DNA of 64,000 nt from the NCBI RefSeq assembly GCF_016055025.1, contig NZ_JAECVW010000003.1. One strand, given 5' to 3'. Position 1 is the stretch's first letter, and each line of letters opens with the position of its first letter. Positions 1-8,040 of this stretch are shown piece after piece. The notes beneath the pieces were generated by a model. That model saw only the letters and a list, made by a program, of their open reading frames with translations. It did no database searches and had not been told where the DNA came from. A program made the translations under genes and the position numbers. The stretch comes from Thermoactinomyces intermedius. Its GTDB lineage: Bacteria > Bacillota > Bacilli > Thermoactinomycetales > Thermoactinomycetaceae.

Positions 1-827
1 CACGCCTGGCTTTTTTTCACCAGTTCGGGATTTAATTCCGGCACTTCCCGGATCAGAATGTCAGCCGCTTGATCAGGATGGTCCATGGCAAACTGGTAAC
101 CTTTGCTGACGGCTTTCATAAAGGATTGAACGGTTTCTTTGTTTTGGCTGATTTGTTTTTCGCTGGTGATGAGAACCGGGGTGTAGTAGTCCAGAGCATG
201 GTCATAATCTTTCAGGTAGACCATGTTCAGCTTTTCGCCGCGCAATTCGGCTTCAATGCCGGTCCATCCGTAATAAATCCACATAAAGTCGATGTTTTGT
301 TTGGACGCTTGGAAAAAGTCGACGTTTCCGGTGTTGATGATTTTGACTTTGTTTGCATCGGCCTGATCTTTTTCCATCAAAGAAGTCAGCATCTGTTTTT
401 CAACCGGCGAACCGAAGCCGCCGTAGACTTTGCCTTCAAAATCTTTCGGTCGTTGAATCTGTTTGTCACGGAGAGAGGCAAAGCCGGAAGTGTTATGTTG
501 CAACACGGCCGCGATGGAAACGATCGGAATCCCTTGGGTCCGGGCATGGGTGACGTTTTCTTGAAAACTGACGCCAAAATCGGCCTGCCCGGAAGCGACC
601 ATTTGCTCTGCGCCGCTGTTGCCGGGTTGGATGATTTGAACATCAAGCCCTTGTTCTTTGAAATAGCCCTTTACTTTTGCCACGTACAGTCCGGTGTGAT
701 TGGTGTTCGGGGTCCAGTCGAGCACGATTTTGACCGTTTGTTTGGAAGGGGCCCCGGTTCCGGAACATGCCGAAAGTAACAAGGCGAACAAGGTGAAAAG
801 TGCCGTGAGCACCAGACGTTGTTTCAT
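1..827 (-). CDS. Thiamine-precursor ABC transporter substrate-binding lipoprotein (NMT1/THI5-like), partial
   Basis: Reading from the ATG at 825-827 the frame stays open to the window edge, so the C-terminus is missing. The N-terminus is a lipoprotein signal: basic MKQR, a hydrophobic run and LSAC with the lipidated Cys near residue 21. The mature part has DWTPNTNHTGLYVA followed by a GVSFQENV segment, typical of NMT1/THI5-like binding proteins that capture pyrimidine precursors of thiamine such as the ThiY substrate. A TPP riboswitch with a terminator lies directly upstream, which supports a thiamine-salvage role. The permease and ATPase genes would lie beyond the window start. The exact ligand (formyl-aminopyrimidine or HMP) cannot be read from the sequence. 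Confidence 0.88.
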   Translation of the reverse strand, partial: MKQRLVLTALFTLFALLLSACSGTGAPSKQTVKIVLDWTPNTNHTGLYVAKVKGYFKEQGLDVQIIQPGNSGAEQMVASGQADFGVSFQENVTHARTQGIPIVSIAAVLQHNTSGFASLRDKQIQRPKDFEGKVYGGFGSPVEKQMLTSLMEKDQADANKVKIINTGNVDFFQASKQNIDFMWIYYGWTGIEAELRGEKLNMVYLKDYDHALDYYTPVLITSEKQISQNKETVQSFMKAVSKGYQFAMDHPDQAADILIREVPELNPELVKKSQA

Positions 828-865
828 GTTTTTTTACTCCTTCCTGGTTGCATGCAAAGGGGAAG

Positions 866-899
866 ACACAAAAAAGCACCCCTGATGAAGGGATGCTTG
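866..899 (-). terminator. Intrinsic terminator of the TPP riboswitch expression platform
   Basis: On the minus strand AAGCATCCC pairs with GGGGTGCTT across a short loop and is followed by a T run (TTTTTTGTG). It sits between the riboswitch aptamer and the lipoprotein gene, so TPP probably controls transcription termination here. Confidence 0.8.
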
Positions 900-907
900 T
901 TCTTGTC

Positions 908-1006
908 TGAAACCATGCGCAATCCCTACGCCGGCATAATCCGGATCAGGTTGTGAGGGTCAGTGTATCGGTACACTTTCTCAGCCGGCCAATCTCCGGC
1001 TCCCCT
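908..1006 (-). promoter_or_regulatory. TPP (thiamin pyrophosphate) riboswitch
   Basis: The minus strand carries the conserved THI-element blocks in order: GGGGAGC, GGCTGAGA, a variable P3 arm, GACCCT, ACCTGATC, GGATTATGCC and GCGTAGGGA. The blocks and spacing match the TPP aptamer. It controls the downstream lipoprotein gene. Confidence 0.95.
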
Positions 1007-1035
1007 TTGCAGGTATTTTTTGTGGTTTTGGCATC

Positions 1036-1065
1036 ATTATAACGAATGGATGAAATCATTGTCTA
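1036..1065 (-). promoter_or_regulatory. SigA-type promoter for the TPP-regulated gene
   Basis: On the minus strand a TAGACA -35 (1060-1065) and a perfect TATAAT -10 (1036-1041) are 18 bases apart, about 30 bases before the aptamer. Confidence 0.7.
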
Positions 1066-1168
1066 TTATATATGATTACAATTATTTACAAAAGGGATTC
1101 TTTCTCGTGGGTTTTACCCGTGCTATACTAGAAACGTTTGGAATCATCATGTCTTTTTGAGGTGTTTC

Positions 1169-2083
1169 ATGAAGAACCAGATTCAATTCACCCATGTCGT
1201 TTCCGGAGAAGAAGACGGGAAAATGCTGAAACAAATTCTCCGCAACAAGTACCGTTTTTCCAAAAGAATGATGACCCGCCTGAAAAGGAACCGGTTGGTC
1301 ACGGTCAACGGCAAAGAGCGGTATTTTACGAGCCGGGTCACGGAAGGGGACCGGATTGAAATCCGCTATATGGAAGAGGAATCGGAAACCGTGCTCCCCC
1401 AACCCGTTCCTTTTGACATTGTCGAAGAAGATGAAGATTTGATCGTGATTGACAAGCCGCCCGGTCTGGTGGTCCACCCCACGCGCGGCTATAAGGAAGG
1501 CACTTTGGCCAACGGGTTGATTTACCATTGGGAACAAAGAGGGGAACGAAGAAAGTTCCGGCCGGTGACCCGGCTGGACCGCGACACATCCGGACTGATG
1601 GTGGTGGCCAAACATGCATACACGCATGCTTTTTTGGCGGCCCAAATGGAAAAAAAACATTATGAACGAAGCTATCATGCCGTTGTCCACGGGCAGGTGG
1701 AAACTGACAGCGGCACCATCGACAAGCCCATTCAAATGTTGCCGGAGGAAAAAGGGGGACGCGTCGTTTCTGAGGAAGGCGTCCGGGCCGTCACCCACTT
1801 TCAGGTCGTCAAGCGCTTCCGGGAAGCCACCTTGTTGCGTTTGTGGTTGGAAACCGGCCGCACGCATCAGATCCGGATTCATTTGGCATCCATCGGGCAT
1901 CCCATCATTGGCGATCCCTTGTACGGGACCGGGGATGACCAACATCTGATCGGGCGGCAAGCCTTGCACGCTTCTTACCTCCGTTTGCTTCATCCCCGGT
2001 GGCATGAATGGAAAGAATGGGAGTCCCCGCTTCCGGAGGATATCCGGCAACTGCTCGAAACATTGAAAGCCGGAGCGTGTTGA
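1169..2083 (+). CDS. RluA/RluD-family RNA pseudouridine synthase
   Basis: This enzyme isomerises uridine to pseudouridine in rRNA or tRNA. The N-terminal ~75 residues resemble an S4-like RNA-binding domain (KMLKQILRNKYRFSKR...VTVNGK). The catalytic motif RLDRDTSG lies near residue 137, with the Asp as nucleophile, and the GRTHQIRIH...HPIIGDPLYG block follows as in the family. I chose the ATG at 1169 because TGAGGTG sits just upstream; an in-frame TTG at 1157 overlaps that ribosome binding site. The product is about 304 residues, the usual length. Which RNA position it modifies cannot be told; homologues in Bacillus include YhcT and YjbO. It is a single-gene unit, with a hairpin after the stop. 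Confidence 0.93.
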   Translation: MKNQIQFTHVVSGEEDGKMLKQILRNKYRFSKRMMTRLKRNRLVTVNGKERYFTSRVTEGDRIEIRYMEEESETVLPQPVPFDIVEEDEDLIVIDKPPGLVVHPTRGYKEGTLANGLIYHWEQRGERRKFRPVTRLDRDTSGLMVVAKHAYTHAFLAAQMEKKHYERSYHAVVHGQVETDSGTIDKPIQMLPEEKGGRVVSEEGVRAVTHFQVVKRFREATLLRLWLETGRTHQIRIHLASIGHPIIGDPLYGTGDDQHLIGRQALHASYLRLLHPRWHEWKEWESPLPEDIRQLLETLKAGAC

Positions 2084-2086
2084 AGC

Positions 2087-2126
2087 ATGCAGACTTGGCA
2101 GGGACCAAGCCGGGTCTGCATCTTGT
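2087..2126 (+). terminator. Hairpin after the pseudouridine synthase gene
   Basis: ATGCAGAC (2087-2094) pairs with GTCTGCAT (2114-2121), with an inner TTGG/CCAA pairing. The following tract CTTGTTAAATTTT is only moderately T-rich. Confidence 0.6.
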
Positions 2127-2285
2127 TAAATTTTCAAATATTCAAAATTTTATTTGTGGAATTTTATAGAATACGATATAATCAATATTGAAAAATGGTT
2201 TGCAAGATCTCATGTTCTCTTGGAAAGGCAACGGTTTCAGAAAATAAATGTCGCAATCTTCTGTATAATAAAAAAGGAGGAGATT

Positions 2286-3893
2286 GTGTTGCGCCGGCCT
2301 TGGTGTTTTCTGCTTTGTCTGTTGTTGGCCTTCAGCATGTTTTTGCCCGCCGGATGGGTCGGGGCCGAAAGTGAGGAAATTCCCCCTCCCCAACCGATGG
2401 GAAATGTGATCAGCAATCAGTTGCCCCCTCCTTCTGAAGACACCACCCCCGGAACCTGGTTTTTGGGAGCCACCCCGCCAAATGCCGACCCGAACAAGCT
2501 TCCCGTCGTCTTTGTCCAAGGAATGAACGGAAAAGCTCAAAACTGGTGGAGTGAGACCAATTACCACGGGTTGAATGACATGTATGAAACCGCATACAAC
2601 CACGGTTACCGGACCGCTTTTGTCCAATTGTATGATGCCGGCGGAAAGCCGTCCAGCCAGTGGGATAACGGGGAATTGCTGGCCCGGATGTTGAAGGAAA
2701 TTTATGATCATTTCGGACAAAAGGTGAATATTGTCGCTCACAGCAAAGGCGGTCCCGACACGCAGGCGGCCTTGATTCATTATGGCGCGTATCCGTATGT
2801 TTCCAAAGTGGTCACCTTGGGCTCCCCGCATCACGGTTCGCATCTGGCGGATTTGGCACACAGTTCCTGGGCCGGGTGGCTGGCAGAGTTGCTGGGACAG
2901 CGGTCGGATGCGACTTATTCCTTGCAAACGGGCGAAATGGCAAAGTATCGCGAACAAACCGACAGTCATCCCGATGCAGATAAAAACGTTTATTACACCG
3001 CCGCGGGCACCAATTGGGGACCCGGTTTGTCGGCCTTGTGGTTTGGCGGGTTCTACTTGTCTTCCCATGGAGACAATGACGGGTTGGTGAATGTCTGGAG
3101 TACCGAACTTCCTTACGGAAACCATCTGTTTACCAAGGATGTGGATCATGATGCCATCCGGACCGGAACCGTCGCCTTTGCGGAAATCGATTCCGTGCTT
3201 TGCTCCGGTCAGGTGGTGCAAACCCGGGCGGATGTTCCCCGGATGACGGAAGAAAGCGCCGACCATTTTGTCAGAGGGGGGCCGTTGACGGCAGGAACGC
3301 AAGCGGAAGAAACGATTCCGGTGGATGCCGGTTCGCAAGAAATCCTTTTTACCGTGCTTACCAAATCCCCTGAAGTGGAAGTCCGGTTGACCTCGCCATC
3401 GGGTAAAGTTTACACCGAAACCAGCAGCGTATTTTCCCAAGCAACGGATGAAACCTTCTTTCAAGGGGCGGCCGTGCAGATGTTTCATTTGAAAGGAAAC
3501 CAGGTGGAAAGCGGAAACTGGACGATACAAATGAACAGTCCGCAAACCGATGCTTATCTCTTGATCACCACCTATTCCGGAACGGATACCCTTTCGTTCG
3601 CCCTTCCGGCCAAAGCCGCTTCCGGCCGTATCCCTTTACAGATGAATTGGAAAAACCCGGATTTGAAACAACTGCAAGCATCCATCCAAGTGATTTCCCC
3701 GCGGGGGGAGAAAATGCATACCGAAAACATCACCGTCGGACAAATCCGGAAAAATGTACCGGATCTGACTGACCGTATCGGGTTGAAAGAGCCGGGCACC
3801 TACAATGTCACCATCGATCTTCAGGGAACCAAAGCCGACGGAACGCCTTTTGCACGCACCATCATCCGGTCGGTTTACATCGGGCATCCGTGA
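2286..3893 (+). CDS. Secreted alpha/beta-hydrolase lipase with C-terminal beta-rich domain
   Basis: A strong AGGAGG (2275-2280) precedes GTG 2286 and TTG 2289; either may be the start. The product (~535 residues) opens with a signal peptide (LRRPWCFLLCLLLAFSMFLPAGWVGA). The hydrolase part starts VVFVQGMNGKAQNWW, has a nucleophile elbow AHSKGG near residue 152, then VTLGSPHHGSHLADLA. The probable acid and base lie in GDNDGLVNVWS (~264) and DVDHDAIRTG (~287). This pattern fits secreted triacylglycerol lipases or esterases. The last ~200 residues hold a separate domain with VEVRLTSPSGKVY and SGNWTIQMNSP, resembling proprotein-convertase or bacterial pre-peptidase-like beta domains, which may aid secretion or surface binding. 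The substrate is not determinable. It is a single gene followed by a strong terminator. Confidence 0.85.
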   Translation: MLRRPWCFLLCLLLAFSMFLPAGWVGAESEEIPPPQPMGNVISNQLPPPSEDTTPGTWFLGATPPNADPNKLPVVFVQGMNGKAQNWWSETNYHGLNDMYETAYNHGYRTAFVQLYDAGGKPSSQWDNGELLARMLKEIYDHFGQKVNIVAHSKGGPDTQAALIHYGAYPYVSKVVTLGSPHHGSHLADLAHSSWAGWLAELLGQRSDATYSLQTGEMAKYREQTDSHPDADKNVYYTAAGTNWGPGLSALWFGGFYLSSHGDNDGLVNVWSTELPYGNHLFTKDVDHDAIRTGTVAFAEIDSVLCSGQVVQTRADVPRMTEESADHFVRGGPLTAGTQAEETIPVDAGSQEILFTVLTKSPEVEVRLTSPSGKVYTETSSVFSQATDETFFQGAAVQMFHLKGNQVESGNWTIQMNSPQTDAYLLITTYSGTDTLSFALPAKAASGRIPLQMNWKNPDLKQLQASIQVISPRGEKMHTENITVGQIRKNVPDLTDRIGLKEPGTYNVTIDLQGTKADGTPFARTIIRSVYIGHP

Positions 3894-4203
3894 GCGGACG
3901 GGTGGTGGCCGCGTCTGTAAGCCGGCATCCGGAGAATTTTGGCGGCGTCAGCAGGGAATGTTTTAAAACAAACCGCGCAAGACAGCGGGCAATGTATCCA
4001 ATTGTTGCCTGCTGTCTTTTTTGTATGAACCGGTTTTCCGGCCGGGAGAAACGGGCAATTTTCGGAGGGGACTCAAAACGCCATGTATTACAGCCATGTA
4101 TTATAATAAGAGACAAAATTTGCGACCGGGGTGACCGGGGATGCTATCATAATTTCCAAATGGCCGGACATAAAAATGTTTTGAATAAGGAGATGAATGA
4201 TTC
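3894..4203. other. Intergenic stretch between lipase and SDR genes
   Basis: Apart from the terminator at 3979-4024 I see no gene. A TATAAT at 4102-4107 and a weaker TTGCGA...TATCAT pair at 4120-4150 (spacing 19) could start transcription of the SDR gene. A short direct repeat CATGTATTA occurs twice at 4082-4103. Confidence 0.5.
3979..4024 (+). terminator. Intrinsic terminator after the lipase gene
   Basis: AGACAGCGGGCAA pairs with TTGCCTGCTGTCT (one bulge) and runs directly into TTTTTTGT. Confidence 0.88.
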
Positions 4204-4965
4204 ATGGCGCAAAAAGAAAAGCCGGTAGCCTGGGTTGTCGGCGGCCCCAAAGGCCTGGGCGTGATGGTGGCCAAAGGGTTGGCTGAGGATGGTTACCGGA
4301 TTGTGATCAATTATCGACAAAGTCGGAGTGCGGCGCAAAAATTGAAAACAGAGATCGAAAAAAATGGAGGAGAAGCGATCATTCTCCAAGGCGATATCAG
4401 CAACAAAGAGGATATCCGGCGCATGGTCGGTAAGGTCCGTGAAGATTTGGGAAGAATCGATGCCCTTGTCTGCACAGCCGGACCGTTTATTTTCAAGAAA
4501 ACGCCCGTGATCGATTTTACGGATGAACATTGGCGTGACATGATCGACGGCAATTTATCCGGCGTTTTTTATCTGGTGCGGGAAGTGATTCCGATGATGC
4601 GCAGGCAGGGAGGAGGGCGGATCATTACCTTCGGGTATCCGGAAGCGGATAAAGTGTTCGGCTGGACCGGTTACGGGCCCTATGCCGCCGCAAAAACGGG
4701 ATTGGCGGTGTTGACGCAAACGCTGGCCCGTGAGGAAGCGGCCCATCAAATTACCGTCAATATGATTCTGCCCGGGGATATTCGCGATCCTTATAAAGAA
4801 GCACCTATTTGCGAAGCGAGGGGGAAGGAAGATCAACGCACCCCGGTCGGAAGGCCGGGCACCGGGGAGGATGTGGCACGTGTGGTCCGTTTTTTGGTCC
4901 ATCCCGATTCCGATTTTATCACCGGTGCCATGATTCCAGTGACTGGGGGTTTCATCAACACGTGA
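4204..4965 (+). CDS. Short-chain dehydrogenase/reductase (SDR, FabG-like)
   Basis: This is a 253-residue classical SDR, an NAD(P)-dependent oxidoreductase of unknown substrate. The cofactor loop reads GGPKGLG near residue 13 instead of the usual TGxxxGIG, and NNAG is replaced by CTAGPF. The active-site YxxxK is present as YGPYAAAKTG, and the PG motif follows in NMILPGDI. The C-terminus ends SDFITGAMIPVTGGF, the standard SDR tail. AAGGAG at 4187-4192 supports the ATG at 4204. Its sequence resembles FabG more than sugar or steroid SDRs, but the altered glycine loop argues against it being the essential 3-oxoacyl-ACP reductase. It stands alone, with no operon partner. Confidence 0.88.
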   Translation: MAQKEKPVAWVVGGPKGLGVMVAKGLAEDGYRIVINYRQSRSAAQKLKTEIEKNGGEAIILQGDISNKEDIRRMVGKVREDLGRIDALVCTAGPFIFKKTPVIDFTDEHWRDMIDGNLSGVFYLVREVIPMMRRQGGGRIITFGYPEADKVFGWTGYGPYAAAKTGLAVLTQTLAREEAAHQITVNMILPGDIRDPYKEAPICEARGKEDQRTPVGRPGTGEDVARVVRFLVHPDSDFITGAMIPVTGGFINT

Positions 4966-5081
4966 TATTATGTAGAATGAGCATAAGATTCGTGTAATAT
5001 TGCTGTAATATTTTTTAAAAATGACAAACCATTTTGCAGGCTCTTACGTTATAATGGGTAAGTATTCGAGAGAACAAAGAT

Positions 5082-5243
5082 TTACTTCTTTTGGAGAAAC
5101 CAACTCCAAGCAAACCAACAGCCGGCACTGACCAGTCCGCCGATCAGACCGGTGATTCCTGCAACTTTCCATAAATAGAAAGTAAGGAAAAGGCTGATGA
5201 TCCCGGTCAACCGACTGGAAAAAACCGCAGCTTTTTTGTGCAT
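5082..5243 (-). CDS. Small two-helix membrane protein
   Basis: This 53-residue protein begins at ATG 5241-5243, preceded by AAAGGTGG at the right distance. An in-frame ATG further upstream lies before this ribosome binding site and is less likely. The sequence MHKKAAVFSSRLTGIISLF is followed by two hydrophobic segments (about 12-28 and 30-48) and ends in the basic WFLQKK, so it should be an integral membrane protein. I do not recognise the family. It lies opposite the penicillin-binding protein gene, reading away from it. Confidence 0.6.
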   Translation of the reverse strand: MHKKAAVFSSRLTGIISLFLTFYLWKVAGITGLIGGLVSAGCWFAWSWFLQKK

Positions 5244-5353
5244 GACGCTCACCACCTTTTCGTTTATCATAGCACAAAAGCGGATGTGCAGGAATTGGTC
5301 AGTCTTATTGTCAAATTATCTATTGGTTTTCGTGCTTTTTTAAAGGTGGAAGC

Positions 5354-5413
5354 ATGGATTGGATAGAACAATGGTTTCGGGAGGGTAATCGATGGATGAT
5401 TTTCGCAGGGTGA
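5354..5413 (+). CDS. Possible 19-residue upstream ORF overlapping the PBP start
   Basis: AAAGGTGG at 5343-5350 sits four bases before an ATG at 5354. The frame encodes MDWIEQWFREGNRWMIFAG and stops at 5411-5413, inside the beginning of the penicillin-binding protein gene in another frame. It may be a translated leader that couples to the downstream start. It may also be chance, since the pbp gene has its own GGGAGG. Confidence 0.3.
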   Translation: MDWIEQWFREGNRWMIFAG

Positions 5414-7950
5414 GCATGAAAAGTGGTTATAGCCCGATGCCCCCGCGCTCACGCAGTGAACGAGTGGGTCCCCGTTCGCGTTCCCGTTCAGGTGGCGGCG
5501 GCGGACGCAAACCGCCCAAAACCGGGTGGAAGAGATTTCTTTCTTGGAAATGGCTTGTATTGGTATTGGTGACATCTTTGCTCCTGATGGTGGGCGGATG
5601 TTCAGCCATTATGTTAAGCGAAGGCACTTATGATTTGAAAAAAATCCAAAAAGAAAATATGCCATTTAGTTCCAAGCTGTATGATGCCAATGATGAAGTG
5701 ATTGCCACCATTGGTACAAAACAGCGTGAGTGGGCGGATATTGAACAGTTAAAAGCAAAAAACCCGATGCTGGTCGACGCTTTTGTCAAAACGGAAGACC
5801 GTCGTTTCTATAAACATATCGGGGTTGACTTTGAAGGTTTGTCCCGGGCTGTGGTCAAAAACATCATCGCCATGGGTGCGGCCGAAGGGGCAAGTACCAT
5901 CACCCAACAGGTTTGTAAAAACATTATCTTGGAAAATGCCGAAAAGACCATGACCCGGAAGATCAAGGAACTGGGTTGTGCGCTGAATCTGGAAAAGAGA
6001 TACAGCAAAGATGATATTTTGGAAGCTTATTTGAACTTTATCGGGTTCGGTGGTCGGGTAGCCGGTGTGCGTCTGGCTTCCAAGGTGTATTTCGGCAAGG
6101 ATCCGGTTAAAGAAAAACTGGAGCCGCAAGAAGTGGCCATGCTGGCCGGAATGCCCAAAGCGCCCAACAAGTATAATCCGCTGAAACATCCGGAAAAAGC
6201 CATCGAGCGCCGGAACGTCGTCTTGACGATGGTCATGCCGTTGGATGACGTGATGGAGCCGATGATTTCGGAAGAAGAGGCCAAAAGGCTGGCACAAAAG
6301 CCACTGGATACTTGTAAAGAGTGTGAACAAGAATATCTGAAACAAAACGAGTTTGATGCTTATAAAGATTTGGTCATTGATGAATTGGAAGAAATATACG
6401 GCTTGAATGAAGAAGATTTGGAACAACTGGGACTCAATATTTATACCGGTTTGAATTTGAAAGCCCAAAAAGCGGTGGAAGAGGCCCTGAAAGATGATTC
6501 GCTGTTTACCAATAATGAAGGAGAATCCTTGAAGGGGGCCGACGCCGGGATTACCATTATTGATCCCAAAACGGGGCTGATCCGGGCCGTGGGAGGAGGC
6601 CGTGAATACAAACCGGGATACCGGAACCGGGCGGTGGCCGATCCAGTGCAACCGGGATCGACGATCAAACCGTTGACCGTTTATTCCCCGGCGATTCAGG
6701 ATCTTGGTTATAATGAATATTTCACGGTTGAAGACAAAAAGGTGGACTTTGCCGGCGACTGGAATCCGAGCAACTACTCGGGAGGTCCCAAGGGCGAGGT
6801 CAGCATGAAATACATGGTGGCCAACTCGCTGAACTTGTCGACGATTCACTTGCTGAGAGAAGTCGGACTGGAACGGGCCTATAATTACGGGCAAAAACTG
6901 GGCCTGGATTTGCAACCGGCGGATAAAGGATATGCACCGCTTGCTCTGGGAGGTTTGAACAAAGGGGTTACTTCCAAGCAAATGGCGCAAGCGTACTCCG
7001 TCTTCCCGAATAAAGGTTCTTACAAGCAGGCGTACACCATCCGGAAAGTGGTGCAAGGTGACAAAGAGTTGGAGCCCAAAAAAGAAAAAGATGAAAAAGA
7101 AACCAAAGTCTTTGATGAAAAGACCGCTTATTGGATGACCCGCATGTTGAAGAATGTCATTACCGAAGGTTCCGGTAAAAAAGCCGCCTTGCATAACGAC
7201 TGGGATGTTGCCGGAAAAACCGGTACGATCCAAGGCGGGCAAGCCGGATGGTTTGTCGGGTACACCCCCAATATGGTGATGGCCGTCAACGTGTTCTATC
7301 CCCAAGGCGGACAGGACAACCCATACCTGACCGGGGGAAGCGCACCGGCGAAAATCTTCGGTTATGTGATGAACAAAGCACTGGAAGGGGAGAAACCTCA
7401 GAAATTCCAGTTTAACGCACCTGAACCGCAACCGCCGTTTGAGTTGAAACAACCTCAATTAAGTGCGTCACAACAAAGTGACGGTATTCTCTTGAAGTGG
7501 GGTGCCCAGGGAGACCGCGTCAAATTCCAAGTATGGCGTGCAGAAGAAGGGCAAGACTTCCAGATGATTAAAGAATTGCCCGGAACCGTGGGAGAATATA
7601 AAGATCCCGTGCAACCGCCGCAAGGAGGAAACTTCCTGGATAATATCTTCGGCGGAGGAGGGCAACCTGCCTCCAAAACCTACCGCTATAAAGTGGTGGC
7701 CATTGACACGGAGAAAAACGAACAAAAAGAATCCGGTGTCGTTTCCGTTACGCTGGCCCCGAAAGGGGGAGAAAAACCGGATGATGGGGAGAAACCGGAA
7801 GATCCGAATAATCCGGGCAATGGAGACGACAATAATAACTTCCCGTTCCCCGGACCCGGCAACGGCGATGACCAGGGAGATAACGGAAATAACGGAAATA
7901 ACGGTGACAATGGCAACAAAGATGACAACAAAGGGGGATGGCCCTGGTAA
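5392..7950 (+). CDS. Class A penicillin-binding protein (transglycosylase/transpeptidase)
   Basis: This bifunctional peptidoglycan synthase has a basic cytoplasmic N-terminus with a Ser/Arg/Gly run, one membrane helix at about residues 50-72, a GT51 glycosyltransferase domain with catalytic KTEDRRFY near 134 and GASTITQQ, and a transpeptidase domain. The penicillin-binding motifs are STIK (Ser ~423), SLN (~478) and KTG (~608). After about residue 690 comes a fibronectin type III-like domain, then a low-complexity Gly/Asn/Asp/Pro tail ending GGWPW, as in Bacillus PBP1A/1B. GGGAGG supports the ATG at 5392. The length of 852 residues is normal for PBP1. A terminator follows at once, so it is transcribed alone or with the short upstream ORF. 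Confidence 0.95.
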   Translation: MDDFRRVSMKSGYSPMPPRSRSERVGPRSRSRSGGGGGRKPPKTGWKRFLSWKWLVLVLVTSLLLMVGGCSAIMLSEGTYDLKKIQKENMPFSSKLYDANDEVIATIGTKQREWADIEQLKAKNPMLVDAFVKTEDRRFYKHIGVDFEGLSRAVVKNIIAMGAAEGASTITQQVCKNIILENAEKTMTRKIKELGCALNLEKRYSKDDILEAYLNFIGFGGRVAGVRLASKVYFGKDPVKEKLEPQEVAMLAGMPKAPNKYNPLKHPEKAIERRNVVLTMVMPLDDVMEPMISEEEAKRLAQKPLDTCKECEQEYLKQNEFDAYKDLVIDELEEIYGLNEEDLEQLGLNIYTGLNLKAQKAVEEALKDDSLFTNNEGESLKGADAGITIIDPKTGLIRAVGGGREYKPGYRNRAVADPVQPGSTIKPLTVYSPAIQDLGYNEYFTVEDKKVDFAGDWNPSNYSGGPKGEVSMKYMVANSLNLSTIHLLREVGLERAYNYGQKLGLDLQPADKGYAPLALGGLNKGVTSKQMAQAYSVFPNKGSYKQAYTIRKVVQGDKELEPKKEKDEKETKVFDEKTAYWMTRMLKNVITEGSGKKAALHNDWDVAGKTGTIQGGQAGWFVGYTPNMVMAVNVFYPQGGQDNPYLTGGSAPAKIFGYVMNKALEGEKPQKFQFNAPEPQPPFELKQPQLSASQQSDGILLKWGAQGDRVKFQVWRAEEGQDFQMIKELPGTVGEYKDPVQPPQGGNFLDNIFGGGGQPASKTYRYKVVAIDTEKNEQKESGVVSVTLAPKGGEKPDDGEKPEDPNNPGNGDDNNNFPFPGPGNGDDQGDNGNNGNNGDNGNKDDNKGGWPW

Positions 7951-7953
7951 TCC

Positions 7954-7988
7954 AAAGACCAGCCAAGTTTTTGGCTGGTCTTTTCTTA
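7954..7988 (+). terminator. Intrinsic terminator after the PBP gene
   Basis: AAAGACCAGCCA pairs with TGGCTGGTCTTTT around a short loop and runs into a T-rich tract. Confidence 0.92.
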
Positions 7989-8040
7989 TGCCTGTGATCA
8001 TAAACTAGTCCTGACAGTCGGACAAAGGAGTTAGGGTTGT

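Noticed and set aside
5749..7458. 569-codon open frame on the minus strand
   Set aside because: Antisense to the penicillin-binding protein gene, with His/Arg/Phe-rich composition typical of a shadow frame and no start signals.
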